A stretch of 64,000 nucleotides of DNA from JAGDMS01 sp050015455 (GTDB lineage Bacteria; Desulfobacterota; Binatia; HRBIN30). A program made the position numbers and the translations under genes. Position 1 is the stretch's first letter. Every line of letters starts with the position of its first letter. The stretch covers positions 1 through 64,000 of the forward strand of contig JBEKBJ010000007.1 of assembly GCA_050015455.1 (NCBI GenBank), read 5' to 3'. The notes beneath the pieces were generated by a model, which saw nothing but the letters and a program-made list of their open reading frames with translations, did no database searches and had not been told where the DNA came from. Below are positions 35,351 through 43,707 of the stretch, one piece after another.

Positions 35351-36451
35351 TCACGTCGCTCTGGGCCCCTTCCTTGCGTCGGACTTGGGCGATTCGGGGC
35401 GGGCCGTTTGCGCTTCAGGTGTGGGCTTGCTGTCTTCGGTTCCACCGTTGCGGGCGATGCCGAAGTGGGTGCGGATCTTGCGTTCGATCGCCTGCGCGAT
35501 TTCGGCGTGCTCTCGCAAGAAGTCCTTGGTGTTTTCGCGGCCCTGGCCGATGCGGTCGTTCTCGAAGGCGTACCAAGCACCGCTCTTTTCGAGGATGCCG
35601 CACTCGGCACCCAGGTCGACTAGCTCCCCCTCATGTGAGATGCCCGAGCCGTAGAGGAGATCGAACTCGGTGTCTTTGAACGGTGGCGCGACCTTGTTTT
35701 TCACCACCCGGACCCTGGTGCGGCTGCCGATGACATTATCGCCCTGTTTGATGGCGCCGACGCGACGGATGTCGAGGCGGACAGACGAGTAGAACTTCAG
35801 CGCGTTGCCGCCCGTCGTGGTCTCAGGGTTGCCGAACATGACGCCGATCTTCATCCGGATCTGGTTGATGAAGATGAGGATAGTGTGCGAGCGCGAGATG
35901 GTGGCCGTAAGCTTGCGTAGCGCTTGCGACATCAGGCGTGCTTGTAATCCCATCTGCGGCTCGCCCATCTCGCCTTCGAGTTCCGCTCGGGGCACCAGGG
36001 CCGCGACGGAATCGATCACCAGAGTATCAACGGCGCCGCTGCGCACCAAAGTCTCAGCGATTTCCAGGGCTTGCTCGCCATTGTCCGGCTGCGAGATGAG
36101 CAGCTCTTCGGTTTTGACGCCGAGGCGGCGGGCGTAGCTGACATCGAGGGCGTGCTCGGCATCGATGAAGGCGCCGATGCCGCCGGCTTTCTGCGCCTGC
36201 GCGACCACCTGCAAAGCCAGCGTCGTCTTGCCCGAGGCCTCGGGACCGTAGATCTCGACCACGCGGCCGCGCGGGAGCCCGCCCACGCCCAAAGCCAGGT
36301 CGAGTCCAAGTGATCCGGTGGAGATCACGGCGATGTCGCGCATGTGCGCCTGCTCGCCGAGCTTCATGATGGCACCCTTGCCGAACTGCTTCTCGATCTG
36401 GCTGACGGCCAGATCAAGCGCCCGCACGCGGTTGGGATCCATTGTCGTCAT
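35351..36451 (-). CDS. recA: Recombinase RecA
   Basis: RecA drives homologous strand exchange and SOS induction. The 366-aa protein has EIYGPEASGKTTLALQVVA (Walker A GPEASGKTT near residue 67), IDAEHALDVSYARRLGV, VIDSVAALVPRAELEGEMG, the L2 loop GNPETTTGGNALKFYSSVR and KNKVAPPF. The C-terminal tail is rich in Thr, Pro and Lys rather than the acidic tail of enterobacteria. GGGGG lies 6 nt upstream of the ATG at 36451. The gene overlaps thpR by 38 bp. The 195-bp gap to pilT holds no gene that I can support. Confidence 0.97.
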   Translation of the reverse strand: MTTMDPNRVRALDLAVSQIEKQFGKGAIMKLGEQAHMRDIAVISTGSLGLDLALGVGGLPRGRVVEIYGPEASGKTTLALQVVAQAQKAGGIGAFIDAEHALDVSYARRLGVKTEELLISQPDNGEQALEIAETLVRSGAVDTLVIDSVAALVPRAELEGEMGEPQMGLQARLMSQALRKLTATISRSHTILIFINQIRMKIGVMFGNPETTTGGNALKFYSSVRLDIRRVGAIKQGDNVIGSRTRVRVVKNKVAPPFKDTEFDLLYGSGISHEGELVDLGAECGILEKSGAWYAFENDRIGQGRENTKDFLREHAEIAQAIERKIRTHFGIARNGGTEDSKPTPEAQTARPESPKSDARKGPRAT

Positions 36452-37043
36452 CGCGTCCCCCTTTATTCCGGCTGAGCGGAATTGTCCACAGCGGCGTGTA
36501 CACTGCGCCCTCAGGTCGCAGCGTGCTGCGGTAAATTGTCACTGCATCGACGATACATTCTCCGAAGTCATCCGACAGATGAGTCTTGAACAATCCCTCC
36601 ACGCCTGACCACCCGCGCATGCCGTTCACACGGCCCAGGGTCGCGTGGGGAGTGAAGGCGCGCTTCTCCGGCTCGAATCCCACATGGTTCACCGCCTCCT
36701 CGACATGCGCTGCCAACTCCGCAAGTCCCTCGCTCTCGAGGCCGACCCACAGCACACGCGGCCGACGCAGGCTGGGGAAGGCGCCCAGACCGTGTACCCG
36801 CATGGGCAATGCCGGCTGATTGTCGACGGCGGCAGCAAGCGCAGTATGAACCCGCTCCAAGCGCGCCGGATCGACCCAACCCAGGAACTTGAGAGTCACG
36901 TGCATGCCTTCCGCTCGCACCCACCGGACATCGCATTTCAGCCGCCGGAACTGTTCCAACAAGCGGCCCAGTGCGGCACGCACCGGTGGGCTGAGATCGA
37001 CGGCGATGAAGCTGCGGACCTTTCCTTCTTCGGCTGCAGGCAT
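36414..37043 (-). CDS. thpR: RNA 2',3'-cyclic phosphodiesterase
   Basis: The 209-aa protein is a 2H phosphoesterase (LigT/ThpR), which opens 2',3'-cyclic phosphate at RNA ends. The two catalytic motifs are HVTLKFLG near residue 43 and HATLGRVNG near 132. VRSFIAVDLSPPVR is the typical N-terminus, supporting the ATG at 37043. The C-terminus runs 38 bp into recA, so the two are probably translated together. A similar thpR/cinA/recA neighbourhood occurs in other bacteria. Confidence 0.9.
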   Translation of the reverse strand: MPAAEEGKVRSFIAVDLSPPVRAALGRLLEQFRRLKCDVRWVRAEGMHVTLKFLGWVDPARLERVHTALAAAVDNQPALPMRVHGLGAFPSLRRPRVLWVGLESEGLAELAAHVEEAVNHVGFEPEKRAFTPHATLGRVNGMRGWSGVEGLFKTHLSDDFGECIVDAVTIYRSTLRPEGAVYTPLWTIPLSRNKGGRDDDNGSQPRAGA

Positions 37044-37138
37044 ATACGTGGTCGGTAACGTAGTACACAGCGCCCTAGGAATCCACCGGCCGCGGCACTT
37101 CCTCTTCTCCTCTACCCCCCGGAGATCTTCTCCAGAGG

Positions 37139-37188
37139 CCGCCCTTCGAGACGCCGCCAGAAGAAGGCGGCTCCTCAGGGCGAGCGGA
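37139..37188. repeat. Dispersed intergenic repeat with internal hairpin
   Basis: In the 265-bp gap between cinA and thpR, CCCTTCGAGACGCC, a stem GCCGCC/GGCGGC (37153-37158 and 37166-37171) and CTCAGGGCGAGCGG occur in order. This matches the style of a dispersed repeat seen in many GC-rich genomes. A partial related stretch (GCCGTCTCGAAGCCCG) follows near 37251. No gene is seen in the gap. Confidence 0.5.
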
Positions 37189-37308
37189 AGATTGTCCTTC
37201 TGATGCAATGACAACACCGCTCGGGCTGAGGAGGTCCCGTCTTTCCGGGGGCCGTCTCGAAGCCCGCCCGCTTAGCTCATCAGCACTCTGTCTCGGAGAG
37301 CGCCACGG

Positions 37309-38592
37309 CTACCGCTTCGAGATGCCCGACTCGCTTGGGTCCAGGCCCAGCAAGTGGCGCCGCACCCAATCGAGCGCGATCTGGGACGAAAGTAGCTTCA
37401 CCCAATCGCGCGTGCCCCACAGTTGATAGCGGCGGCGATATACTGTCGTCGCCATCGCCAGGGCGAAGCACACCGTCCCGACGGGCTTGTCGGGCGTGCC
37501 GCCCTCGGGGCCGGCGATGCCGGTGATGGCGAGGCCGAGGTCGGCACCAAGGACGCGGCGCACACCCGCGGCCATCTCCATCGCTGTCTCTTCGCTCACC
37601 GCTCCGTGCTGCGCGAGGGTCTCAGCGCGCACGCCAAGGCTCTGCTGTTTTACCTCGTTCGAGTAGGCGACGATGCCGCCTTTGAAGTAGTTCGAGCTGC
37701 CCGGAACGTTGGTCATGCGGTGGCCGACGAGCCCGCCGGTGCACGACTCGGCCAACGCGATCGTCATCTGGCGATCCGTCAGCATGCTGCCCACCACCGC
37801 CTCCATGGTCGTATCGCCCTCGCCATAGGCACAGCCACCGATGCGCTGGCGCAGTCGCGCGCTCAGCTCTTCGAGACGCTGCGGCACCAGCGCCGGTGGG
37901 CCATGCACCGTCAGCCGAACGGAGATCTGTGGAAAGGCGGCTCGGAAAGCGATGCGGCCCTCCTGCGGCGCAACGCAGCCGGCGACCAGCTCGTCCAGCG
38001 CCGACTCGCTAAGACCGAAGGTTTGGAACACTTGGCTGAGGTAGATCTCGTTACCCCCACGTGCCTCTTGTAGCCAGGGGAGCACCTGCTCCTCGATCAT
38101 TGGCTTCATTTCCCGCGGCACACCCGGCAGCACGATCAGATGGCGCGGCCCGTACTCGCTGGCCAGATCGAGACGAAATCCGGGCGCCGTGCCGAGCGCG
38201 TTCGGGATGATCACCGCTCCCTCGGGGAACTGTGCCTGCTTGAGGTTGTTCTCCGGCATCACGCGGCCCATGGCCTCGAACATGCGTCGGATGCGGTCGG
38301 CCACTTCTTGGTCGACCAAGAGCTGCCGCCCGGTCACCTGCGCCACGGTCTCGGTGGTCAGGTCGTCCGCCGTCGGCCCGAGACCGCCGGTGGAGATGAC
38401 GACATCAGCCAGCCGGATGGCCTCTCGCCAGGCCCAGGCGAGGCGCTCGGCGTAGTCGCCAACGACAACGATGGCGACCACGTCGAGCCCCGCGGCGACC
38501 AGCTTGTCGGCGATGAAGTTGGCGTTGGTGTCGAGTGTCCGCCCGGTGGTGATCTCGTCACCGGTGCTGAGAATGGCGGCTTTCTCGATCAT
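37309..38592 (-). CDS. cinA: CinA-like nicotinamide-nucleotide amidase
   Basis: The 427-aa protein has an N-terminal molybdopterin-binding-like COG1058 domain (LSTGDEITTGRTLDTNANFIA, split as STGDEITTG; STGGLGPTADDLT) with ADP-ribose pyrophosphatase-type activity. A C-terminal PncC domain carries LAESCTGGLVGHRMTNVPGSS, GGIVAYSNEVK and ITGIAGPEGGTPDKPVGTV; its core motifs are ESCTGG and GIAGPEGG. It recycles pyridine nucleotides, converting NMN to nicotinate mononucleotide. It overlaps pgpA by 4 bp (ATGA). Confidence 0.94.
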   Translation of the reverse strand: MIEKAAILSTGDEITTGRTLDTNANFIADKLVAAGLDVVAIVVVGDYAERLAWAWREAIRLADVVISTGGLGPTADDLTTETVAQVTGRQLLVDQEVADRIRRMFEAMGRVMPENNLKQAQFPEGAVIIPNALGTAPGFRLDLASEYGPRHLIVLPGVPREMKPMIEEQVLPWLQEARGGNEIYLSQVFQTFGLSESALDELVAGCVAPQEGRIAFRAAFPQISVRLTVHGPPALVPQRLEELSARLRQRIGGCAYGEGDTTMEAVVGSMLTDRQMTIALAESCTGGLVGHRMTNVPGSSNYFKGGIVAYSNEVKQQSLGVRAETLAQHGAVSEETAMEMAAGVRRVLGADLGLAITGIAGPEGGTPDKPVGTVCFALAMATTVYRRRYQLWGTRDWVKLLSSQIALDWVRRHLLGLDPSESGISKR

Positions 38593-39056
38593 AGCGGCAA
38601 GCCTACCGCGAGGAGCACGCGTAACGCCAGATTGCTGTAGATGCCGGAGACCACGTCGTCCAGCACGACCCCGGCGCCGCCTGGTGCGTGCTTGTCGATG
38701 TACCCTGCCGGATACGGTTTGATCACATCGAGCGCGCGAAAGATCACGAACGCCGCCAGCGCATGCCGCCAGGTCGGCGTGAAGAACAGCGTCGCCGCGA
38801 GGTAGCCGACAACCTCGTCAATCACGATTTTGTGGCTGTCGTGCTCCTGCAAATAGATCTCGGCCAGCCCCGCAATCCAGCAGGCCGCGGCAACCGACCC
38901 CAGGTAGGTGAGCACGTATAGCGGCACCGACGTCGCCCGCAGGGCGTCGAACCCCCAAAACATCGGGATGGCAACCAGCGAGCCGAACGTACCGGATGCG
39001 ACCGGGATGTAGCCGACGTAACCGGCGGAGGCGAGGAAGAGGATGAGAGCGCGCAT
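38589..39056 (-). CDS. pgpA: Phosphatidylglycerophosphatase A
   Basis: The 155-aa membrane protein dephosphorylates phosphatidylglycerol phosphate. It has GYIPVASGTFGSLVAIP near residues 15-31, IVIDEVVGYLAA and FRALDVIKPYPAGYIDK, and ends in VLDDVVSGIY, the acidic motif of the family. Four hydrophobic segments are seen. The coupling to cinA is common. Together with the CDP-alcohol transferase at 24023 it indicates local phospholipid synthesis, although the two are far apart. Confidence 0.93.
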   Translation of the reverse strand: MRALILFLASAGYVGYIPVASGTFGSLVAIPMFWGFDALRATSVPLYVLTYLGSVAAACWIAGLAEIYLQEHDSHKIVIDEVVGYLAATLFFTPTWRHALAAFVIFRALDVIKPYPAGYIDKHAPGGAGVVLDDVVSGIYSNLALRVLLAVGLPL

Positions 39057-39072
39057 GGAGGTGCGTACGGCC

Positions 39073-39264
39073 TCAGACTCGGAACCTGAACGGGTAACCG
39101 TACCAATCCAGCAGCGGCGGCGCGAGGGCCTGCATGGCGGCGATGAGTCGCACCCCTCCAGGTACGTACACGCGTCGCCGATGCCAAATGACGGCTGCCA
39201 GGGTTTTGCGTACGACGACCGCCGGCTGGATCGGGCACCCTTGCTTCAAAGTCGCATTCGCCAT
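39073..39264 (-). pseudogene. Possible C-terminal remnant of a short-chain dehydrogenase
   Basis: A frame of 63 codons reads IQPAVVVRKTLAAV, RRRVYVPGG and ALAPPLLDWYG. This looks like the C-terminal end of an SDR-type oxidoreductase, where such a VVRKTL and RRVYVPG pattern is common. No Rossmann motif or upstream catalytic region is present, since the plus-strand xdhC region begins shortly after. It may be a decayed gene, or a shadow frame. Confidence 0.35.
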
Positions 39265-39391
39265 GCGCGAGACATACCACAATCCACAATGACTGTCCGG
39301 CCTACAGGTTATTTCATCGCCGCCGCAAGCCCTGGCCAGTTGCCGGTCCTTTTCCGCTGCTCTCATCGTGTGTAGTGTACGGTGTGCGGCC

Positions 39392-40474
39392 ATGAGAGAC
39401 GTTCTTCCGGAGCTGGACCGCTGGGCAGCGGACCGCGAAGAGATGGCGCTCGCAACCCTCGTGCGCGTACGCGGGTCCGCGCCGCGGCTGCCCGGCGCTC
39501 GCTTGTGGGTGACGCGCAGCGGGCGCATGGTGGGCTCGGTCAGCGGCGGCTGCGTTGAGAGCGACGTGTTCGAGCGCGCCATGCAGGTGCTGGACAGCGG
39601 CCAGCCCATGGTGGCGAGCTACGGCATCGCAGACGAGGTGGCTTTCGAAGTCGGCCTGAGCTGCGGCGGTACGATCGATGTGCTGATCGAGCCGTTTGTT
39701 GCCAATGAGACCTGGCTGGCGCTGAGGCAAGCCGTGGAGCGCCAATGCCCCGCGGTGTTGGCGATCGGCCTGAGCCCGCCCGCCTTCCTGGGCCGCAAGT
39801 TGGTGTTGTGGGACGACGACACGGCGGTGGGCTCGATCGATGCGAAACTCGATGCTCCACTAATGATCGAAGCGCGGTGTGCGCTGCGGGAAGTCTGGAC
39901 GCGGATCGTGACCTTCCCGTGGCAAGGCGAAGAGGCCAGCATCTTTCTTGAAGCGTTCACACCACAGCCCCGGCTGTTCATTGTCGGCGCGACACACATC
40001 GCCATGGTGTTGTGCCGCATGGCGAAGGAGTTGGGCTTTCGCAGCACCATCATCGATGCCCGCGGTCTGTTCGCCACCCGCGAGCGCTTCCTCGACGCCG
40101 ACGAGATATTCCCGGCCGGTCCCGCAGAGGTACTGGACCGCGTCCGTCTCGACGCGTACTCGTACGTGGTCATTCTCACGCATGATCCCAAGTTCGACAT
40201 CCCGGCGTTGGCGCGGGCGTTGCGTTCCGAGGCGCGCTACATCGGCGTAATGGGCAATCGCACTACGCACGGGCGGCGGAAGGTGGTGCTGCAAGAGGAG
40301 GGCTTCACTGCGGGTGATCTCGACCGCATTCGCGCGCCGATCGGGCTGGATCTTGGCGCCCGCACCCCCGAGGAGATCGCCCTTGCCATCCTCGCCGAAA
40401 TGGTCGCGGTTCGAAACGGGACGGACGGCAGGCCACTGTGCGAGAGAAGGGGCACCATCCATGGGAGCGATTGA
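39392..40474 (+). CDS. xdhC: XdhC/CoxI-family molybdenum-enzyme maturation protein
   Basis: The 360-aa protein helps insert or sulfurate the molybdenum cofactor of xanthine dehydrogenase/CO dehydrogenase-type enzymes. The N-terminal XdhC domain has LVRVRGSAPRLPGARLWV and GSVSGGCVESDVF with the conserved cysteine, then LSCGGTIDVLIEP. The C-terminal Rossmann domain has LFIVGATHIAMVLCRMA, VVILTHDPKFD and YIGVMGNRTTHGRR, ending with PIGLDLGARTPEEIALAILAE (core GLDLGARTPEE). No molybdenum hydroxylase gene is in the window. The ATG at 39392 fits the family start. Confidence 0.92.
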   Translation: MRDVLPELDRWAADREEMALATLVRVRGSAPRLPGARLWVTRSGRMVGSVSGGCVESDVFERAMQVLDSGQPMVASYGIADEVAFEVGLSCGGTIDVLIEPFVANETWLALRQAVERQCPAVLAIGLSPPAFLGRKLVLWDDDTAVGSIDAKLDAPLMIEARCALREVWTRIVTFPWQGEEASIFLEAFTPQPRLFIVGATHIAMVLCRMAKELGFRSTIIDARGLFATRERFLDADEIFPAGPAEVLDRVRLDAYSYVVILTHDPKFDIPALARALRSEARYIGVMGNRTTHGRRKVVLQEEGFTAGDLDRIRAPIGLDLGARTPEEIALAILAEMVAVRNGTDGRPLCERRGTIHGSD

Positions 40475-41096
40475 GGCCCGCCCGTTTCTCTCCGGCATCA
40501 TCCTGGCCGCCGGAGCATCCACACGCATGGGCCGCCCGAAGCAGTTGTTGCCGCTCGGCGGTCGGTGCTTGCTCCAACGCGTGATCGATGCGGCAGTGGA
40601 TTCCTGCCTCGATGAGATCGTCGTTGTCCTCGGGCACCACGCCGAGGAAATCCGAGAGGCGCTTCAGCTTCCGGCGGGGCGCGCGGTCCGCATCGTTGTG
40701 GCCCCCGACTGCGCGCTCGGGCAGAGTGAATCCCTGCGCGCGGGGTTGCGTGCGGCCAACTCCCAAGCGAGTGCGGCAGCGATCCTCCTCGGTGATCAGC
40801 CAGGGATCACAGGTGAGCTCATCGACCGACTGGCGACCGACTGCTCGGCAGGCAGCGCCCCCATAGTCCGGCCGGTGTACGACAGCGGTGGAGCCCACGT
40901 GCCCGGTCACCCGGTCTTCCTCGCCCGCCGGATCTGGCCTGCGGTGGAGAAATTGCAAGGCGATCAGGGCGCGCGCGTCTTGATCCGCGCACACCCTGAG
41001 TGGGTGACAGAGATTCCGATCGCCGGTGAACCGCCGCACGACATCAACACCGACGAGGACTACCGGCACGCATTCGCGATCCGATTTGCGCCATGA
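40461..41096 (+). CDS. MocA-like molybdenum cofactor cytidylyl/guanylyltransferase
   Basis: The 211-aa nucleotidyltransferase has the GT-A type N-terminus IILAAGASTRMGRPKQLLPLG (core LAAGASTRMG), VLGHHAEEI, ALGQSESLRAG and LLGDQPGIT, with the metal-binding Asp. HVPGHPVFLARRIWP and DINTDEDYR complete the MobA/MocA pattern. It probably adds CMP to the molybdenum cofactor, matching the adjacent xdhC gene. The ATG at 40461 overlaps xdhC by 14 bp, and it overlaps the following gene by 4 bp. Guanylyltransferase activity cannot be excluded. Confidence 0.87.
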   Translation: MGAIEARPFLSGIILAAGASTRMGRPKQLLPLGGRCLLQRVIDAAVDSCLDEIVVVLGHHAEEIREALQLPAGRAVRIVVAPDCALGQSESLRAGLRAANSQASAAAILLGDQPGITGELIDRLATDCSAGSAPIVRPVYDSGGAHVPGHPVFLARRIWPAVEKLQGDQGARVLIRAHPEWVTEIPIAGEPPHDINTDEDYRHAFAIRFAP

Positions 41097-41818
41097 CAGC
41101 CGACGAGAAACTGAAGGAGTACCGCAAGAAGCGGCGCTTCTCGGTCACCCCCGAGCCCGGTGGTGAACGGCCGCCACGCGGGCGACCGGCCAAACGCCTG
41201 TCGTTCGTGGTTCACAAGCACCGCGCCTCACATCTGCACTATGATCTGCGCTTGGAGTGGAACGGCGTCCTGCTCTCCTGGGCGGTACCGAAAGGCCCAT
41301 CGCTGGATCCGTCGGTCAAGCGCCTGGCGATGGCGGTAGAGGACCACCCGATCGATTACGCTCGTTTCGAGGGCGTCATCCCCGAGGGCGAGTACGGCGG
41401 CGGTACGGTCATGATCTGGGACAAAGGTACCTATGTCCCCGAAGAGCCGGACGTTGGCAAGAGCGTCGAAAGAGGACAGCTGAAGTTCACGTTCTACGGC
41501 AAGAAGCTGAAGGGCAGCTGGGTCCTGGTGCGCACCGGCAGCCGGTACGCCGCGGATCGCGGCAACCGTAGCTGGCTGCTGATCAAGCATCGCGACGCCT
41601 TCGCCTCGACGCGCGACGTCACCGCAGAGGAACCGCGTTCAGTGAAGTCGCACCGCTTGCTCGCCGAGATCGCGCTCGACGAAGGCGGTGACGTCATCAA
41701 GGCCGCCGAAGGGGATCCGCCTGAAGCGCCGCGCGTCCTACTCGACAAGAACCCGAAGCTGGTATCCTGCCGCCGTGGCCGCAAGGCAGCGCTGTGGTCG
41801 TCGAAGGGAGGATCGTAG
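41093..41818 (+). CDS. Stand-alone LigD-type 3'-phosphoesterase domain
   Basis: The 241-aa protein is the 3'-phosphoesterase (PE) domain normally found at the N-terminus of DNA ligase D, which heals 3' ends in non-homologous end joining. The metal-binding motifs HKHRASHLHYDLRLEW near residue 41 and EDHPIDYARFEGVIPEGEYG near 93 are intact; the histidines and DLRLE/EGVIPEGEYG core are conserved. No ligase or primase domain, and no Ku gene, is nearby. Residues after ~175 are charged and unrelated to the domain. The 4-bp overlap with the MocA-like gene seems to be positional, not functional. Confidence 0.85.
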   Translation: MTADEKLKEYRKKRRFSVTPEPGGERPPRGRPAKRLSFVVHKHRASHLHYDLRLEWNGVLLSWAVPKGPSLDPSVKRLAMAVEDHPIDYARFEGVIPEGEYGGGTVMIWDKGTYVPEEPDVGKSVERGQLKFTFYGKKLKGSWVLVRTGSRYAADRGNRSWLLIKHRDAFASTRDVTAEEPRSVKSHRLLAEIALDEGGDVIKAAEGDPPEAPRVLLDKNPKLVSCRRGRKAALWSSKGGS

Positions 41819-41888
41819 GCCCCTCCATGCGGACTGGGGTCGAGGAGTTGACCGTCCACGGGTAGTTTCCTTGCGCTGGCGGGTCACG

Positions 41889-41918
41889 TTGACTCGTGAG
41901 AGCTGTGCCAGGTATGAT
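41889..41918 (+). promoter_or_regulatory. Sigma70-like promoter upstream of rnj
   Basis: TTGACT (41889-41894) and TATGAT (41913-41918) are separated by 18 bp, about 97 bp before the RNase J start. The 196-bp gap contains no gene. Confidence 0.55.
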
Positions 41919-42014
41919 CAAGGCTGTGGGCGCGGTTTGGGAGGTTGAGGTGGGTGCATGTCTGATCGCGATAGCCTTCCCACCAACGGTCGCATCGCGA
42001 GCTAGAGCATTGTC

Positions 42015-43688
42015 ATGTCCGTAACGAACGGCAGCGGCCTGCTCCGCGTGATCCCATTGGGCGGGGCGGGCGAGATCGGCCTGAACTGCCTGCTGCTCGA
42101 GTACGGGGACGCGGCCATCGCGATCGACTGCGGCCTGATGTTTCCCGAGCTGCACATGCTCGGCATCGATCTGGTGATTCCCGACTTGGGCTACCTGCAA
42201 CGCCTGGGCGACCGCTTTCTCGGGTTCGTCATCACCCACGGCCACGAAGACCACATCGGCGCGTTGCCCTACGTGCTGCGCGATCTGCGCGCGCCGGTGT
42301 ACGCCCCGCCGATGGCCGCCGGCCTGATCGCGGAAAAGCTGCGTGAACACAACCTGACCGACGCGGTTCAGCTCGAGACCTTTCAGCCACGCCGGGCGTG
42401 GTCCATGGGACCGTTTGCGATCGAGCCCATCCATATGACGCACTCGATCGTGGACGCGGTCGCCCTGGCCATCACCTCACCACTTGGGACCATCATTCAC
42501 AGCGGCGATTTCAAGCTCGATCAGACGCCGATCGACGGCACGCCGTCCGACCTGCAATGCCTGGCCGAGTACGCGGCGCGTGGGGTGCTGCTGCTACTCT
42601 CGGACTCGACCAACGCCGAACGTGAGGGCTTCACCCCCTCCGAGCGATCGGTGTACAGGGATCTCGATCGGATCTTCAGTAGCAGCCCGGGCAAGATATT
42701 CTTTTCGACCTTCTCGTCGCACGTGCACCGCTTGGCGCAGGTGTTCGAGCTGTCGCAGCACCATGGCCGCCGCGTGGCGATCGTTGGTCGGAGCCTGAAC
42801 ACCAGCATCAAGATCGCCTCTCAGCTCGGCTATCTGCGCTTCCCCCTTTCGTTGTTCGCCAACCCCGATGAGGTGGATCGACTGCAGCCGCACCAAGTCA
42901 CGCTGCTGACCGCCGGCAGCCAAGGTGAGCCGCTTTCCGCGCTGATCCGCATCGCTGTTGGCGACCACTCGCAGGTGCACATGAATCCGGACGATGTGGT
43001 GATCCTCTCGTCTCGCATCATCCCAGGCAACGAACGATCCATCAGCAGCATGATCAACCACATGTACCGGCGCGGCGCCAACGTGTTTCACGCCGGGAGC
43101 GATGCGGTGCACGTCTCCGGCCACGCCAGCCAAGAGGAACTCAAGCTGCTGTTGCGCCTGGTGCGGCCGCGGTACTTCGTGCCGCTACACGGCGAGTACC
43201 GCCATCTCGTCCGGCATCGCGCTTTGGCGCACTCCGTTGGCATGACAGCAGAGAACACATTTCTGTTGGAAGACGGCCAGGTGCTCGATATCGACCCGAG
43301 CGGCGCGCGTCGGAGCGCACCCATCCAGGCCGGGCGCGTGTTCGTCGACGGCAAGAGCATCGGCGATGTGGAGGACGTCGTCCTGCGCGATCGGCGCCAC
43401 CTCTCTGCCGATGGTCTGGTCGTGGCTATTCTCGGCATTGACCAGCAAGACGGGCACGTCATCGCCGGGCCTGACCTGGTGTCGCGCGGTTTCATGCTCG
43501 AACAGCAAGGGCAGGCGTATCTGGAGCAGGCCAAGGGCGTGGTCATGGAAACGCTCGAGCAGATCACGGCGGAGTCACGGACCGATTCACTGGAAGTGAA
43601 GGAAGAGGTGCGGAAGGCGCTCAAGCGGTTTTTCGCGCGGACGTTGGAGCGCCGCCCGGTCATTGTGCCTTTTGTGATGGAGATGTGA
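42015..43688 (+). CDS. rnj: Ribonuclease J
   Basis: The 557-aa metallo-beta-lactamase/beta-CASP nuclease degrades and matures RNA with 5'-exo and endo activity. The metal site is THGHEDHIGALPYV near residue 75 (HxHxDH). IIHSGDFKLDQTP, LLLSDSTNAEREG, and the beta-CASP motifs FFSTFSSHVHRL and VSGHASQEELKL are present, then the C-terminal PLHGEYRHL. The gene is preceded by a good promoter and lies 19 bp before ftsK. Confidence 0.95.
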   Translation: MSVTNGSGLLRVIPLGGAGEIGLNCLLLEYGDAAIAIDCGLMFPELHMLGIDLVIPDLGYLQRLGDRFLGFVITHGHEDHIGALPYVLRDLRAPVYAPPMAAGLIAEKLREHNLTDAVQLETFQPRRAWSMGPFAIEPIHMTHSIVDAVALAITSPLGTIIHSGDFKLDQTPIDGTPSDLQCLAEYAARGVLLLLSDSTNAEREGFTPSERSVYRDLDRIFSSSPGKIFFSTFSSHVHRLAQVFELSQHHGRRVAIVGRSLNTSIKIASQLGYLRFPLSLFANPDEVDRLQPHQVTLLTAGSQGEPLSALIRIAVGDHSQVHMNPDDVVILSSRIIPGNERSISSMINHMYRRGANVFHAGSDAVHVSGHASQEELKLLLRLVRPRYFVPLHGEYRHLVRHRALAHSVGMTAENTFLLEDGQVLDIDPSGARRSAPIQAGRVFVDGKSIGDVEDVVLRDRRHLSADGLVVAILGIDQQDGHVIAGPDLVSRGFMLEQQGQAYLEQAKGVVMETLEQITAESRTDSLEVKEEVRKALKRFFARTLERRPVIVPFVMEM

Positions 43689-43707
43689 GGAGGAGCGTAG
43701 TCGAGCG

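Noticed and set aside
35158..35610. Minus-strand open frame over the recA 3' end
   Set aside because: It covers the recA C-terminus in another frame and has no domain features.
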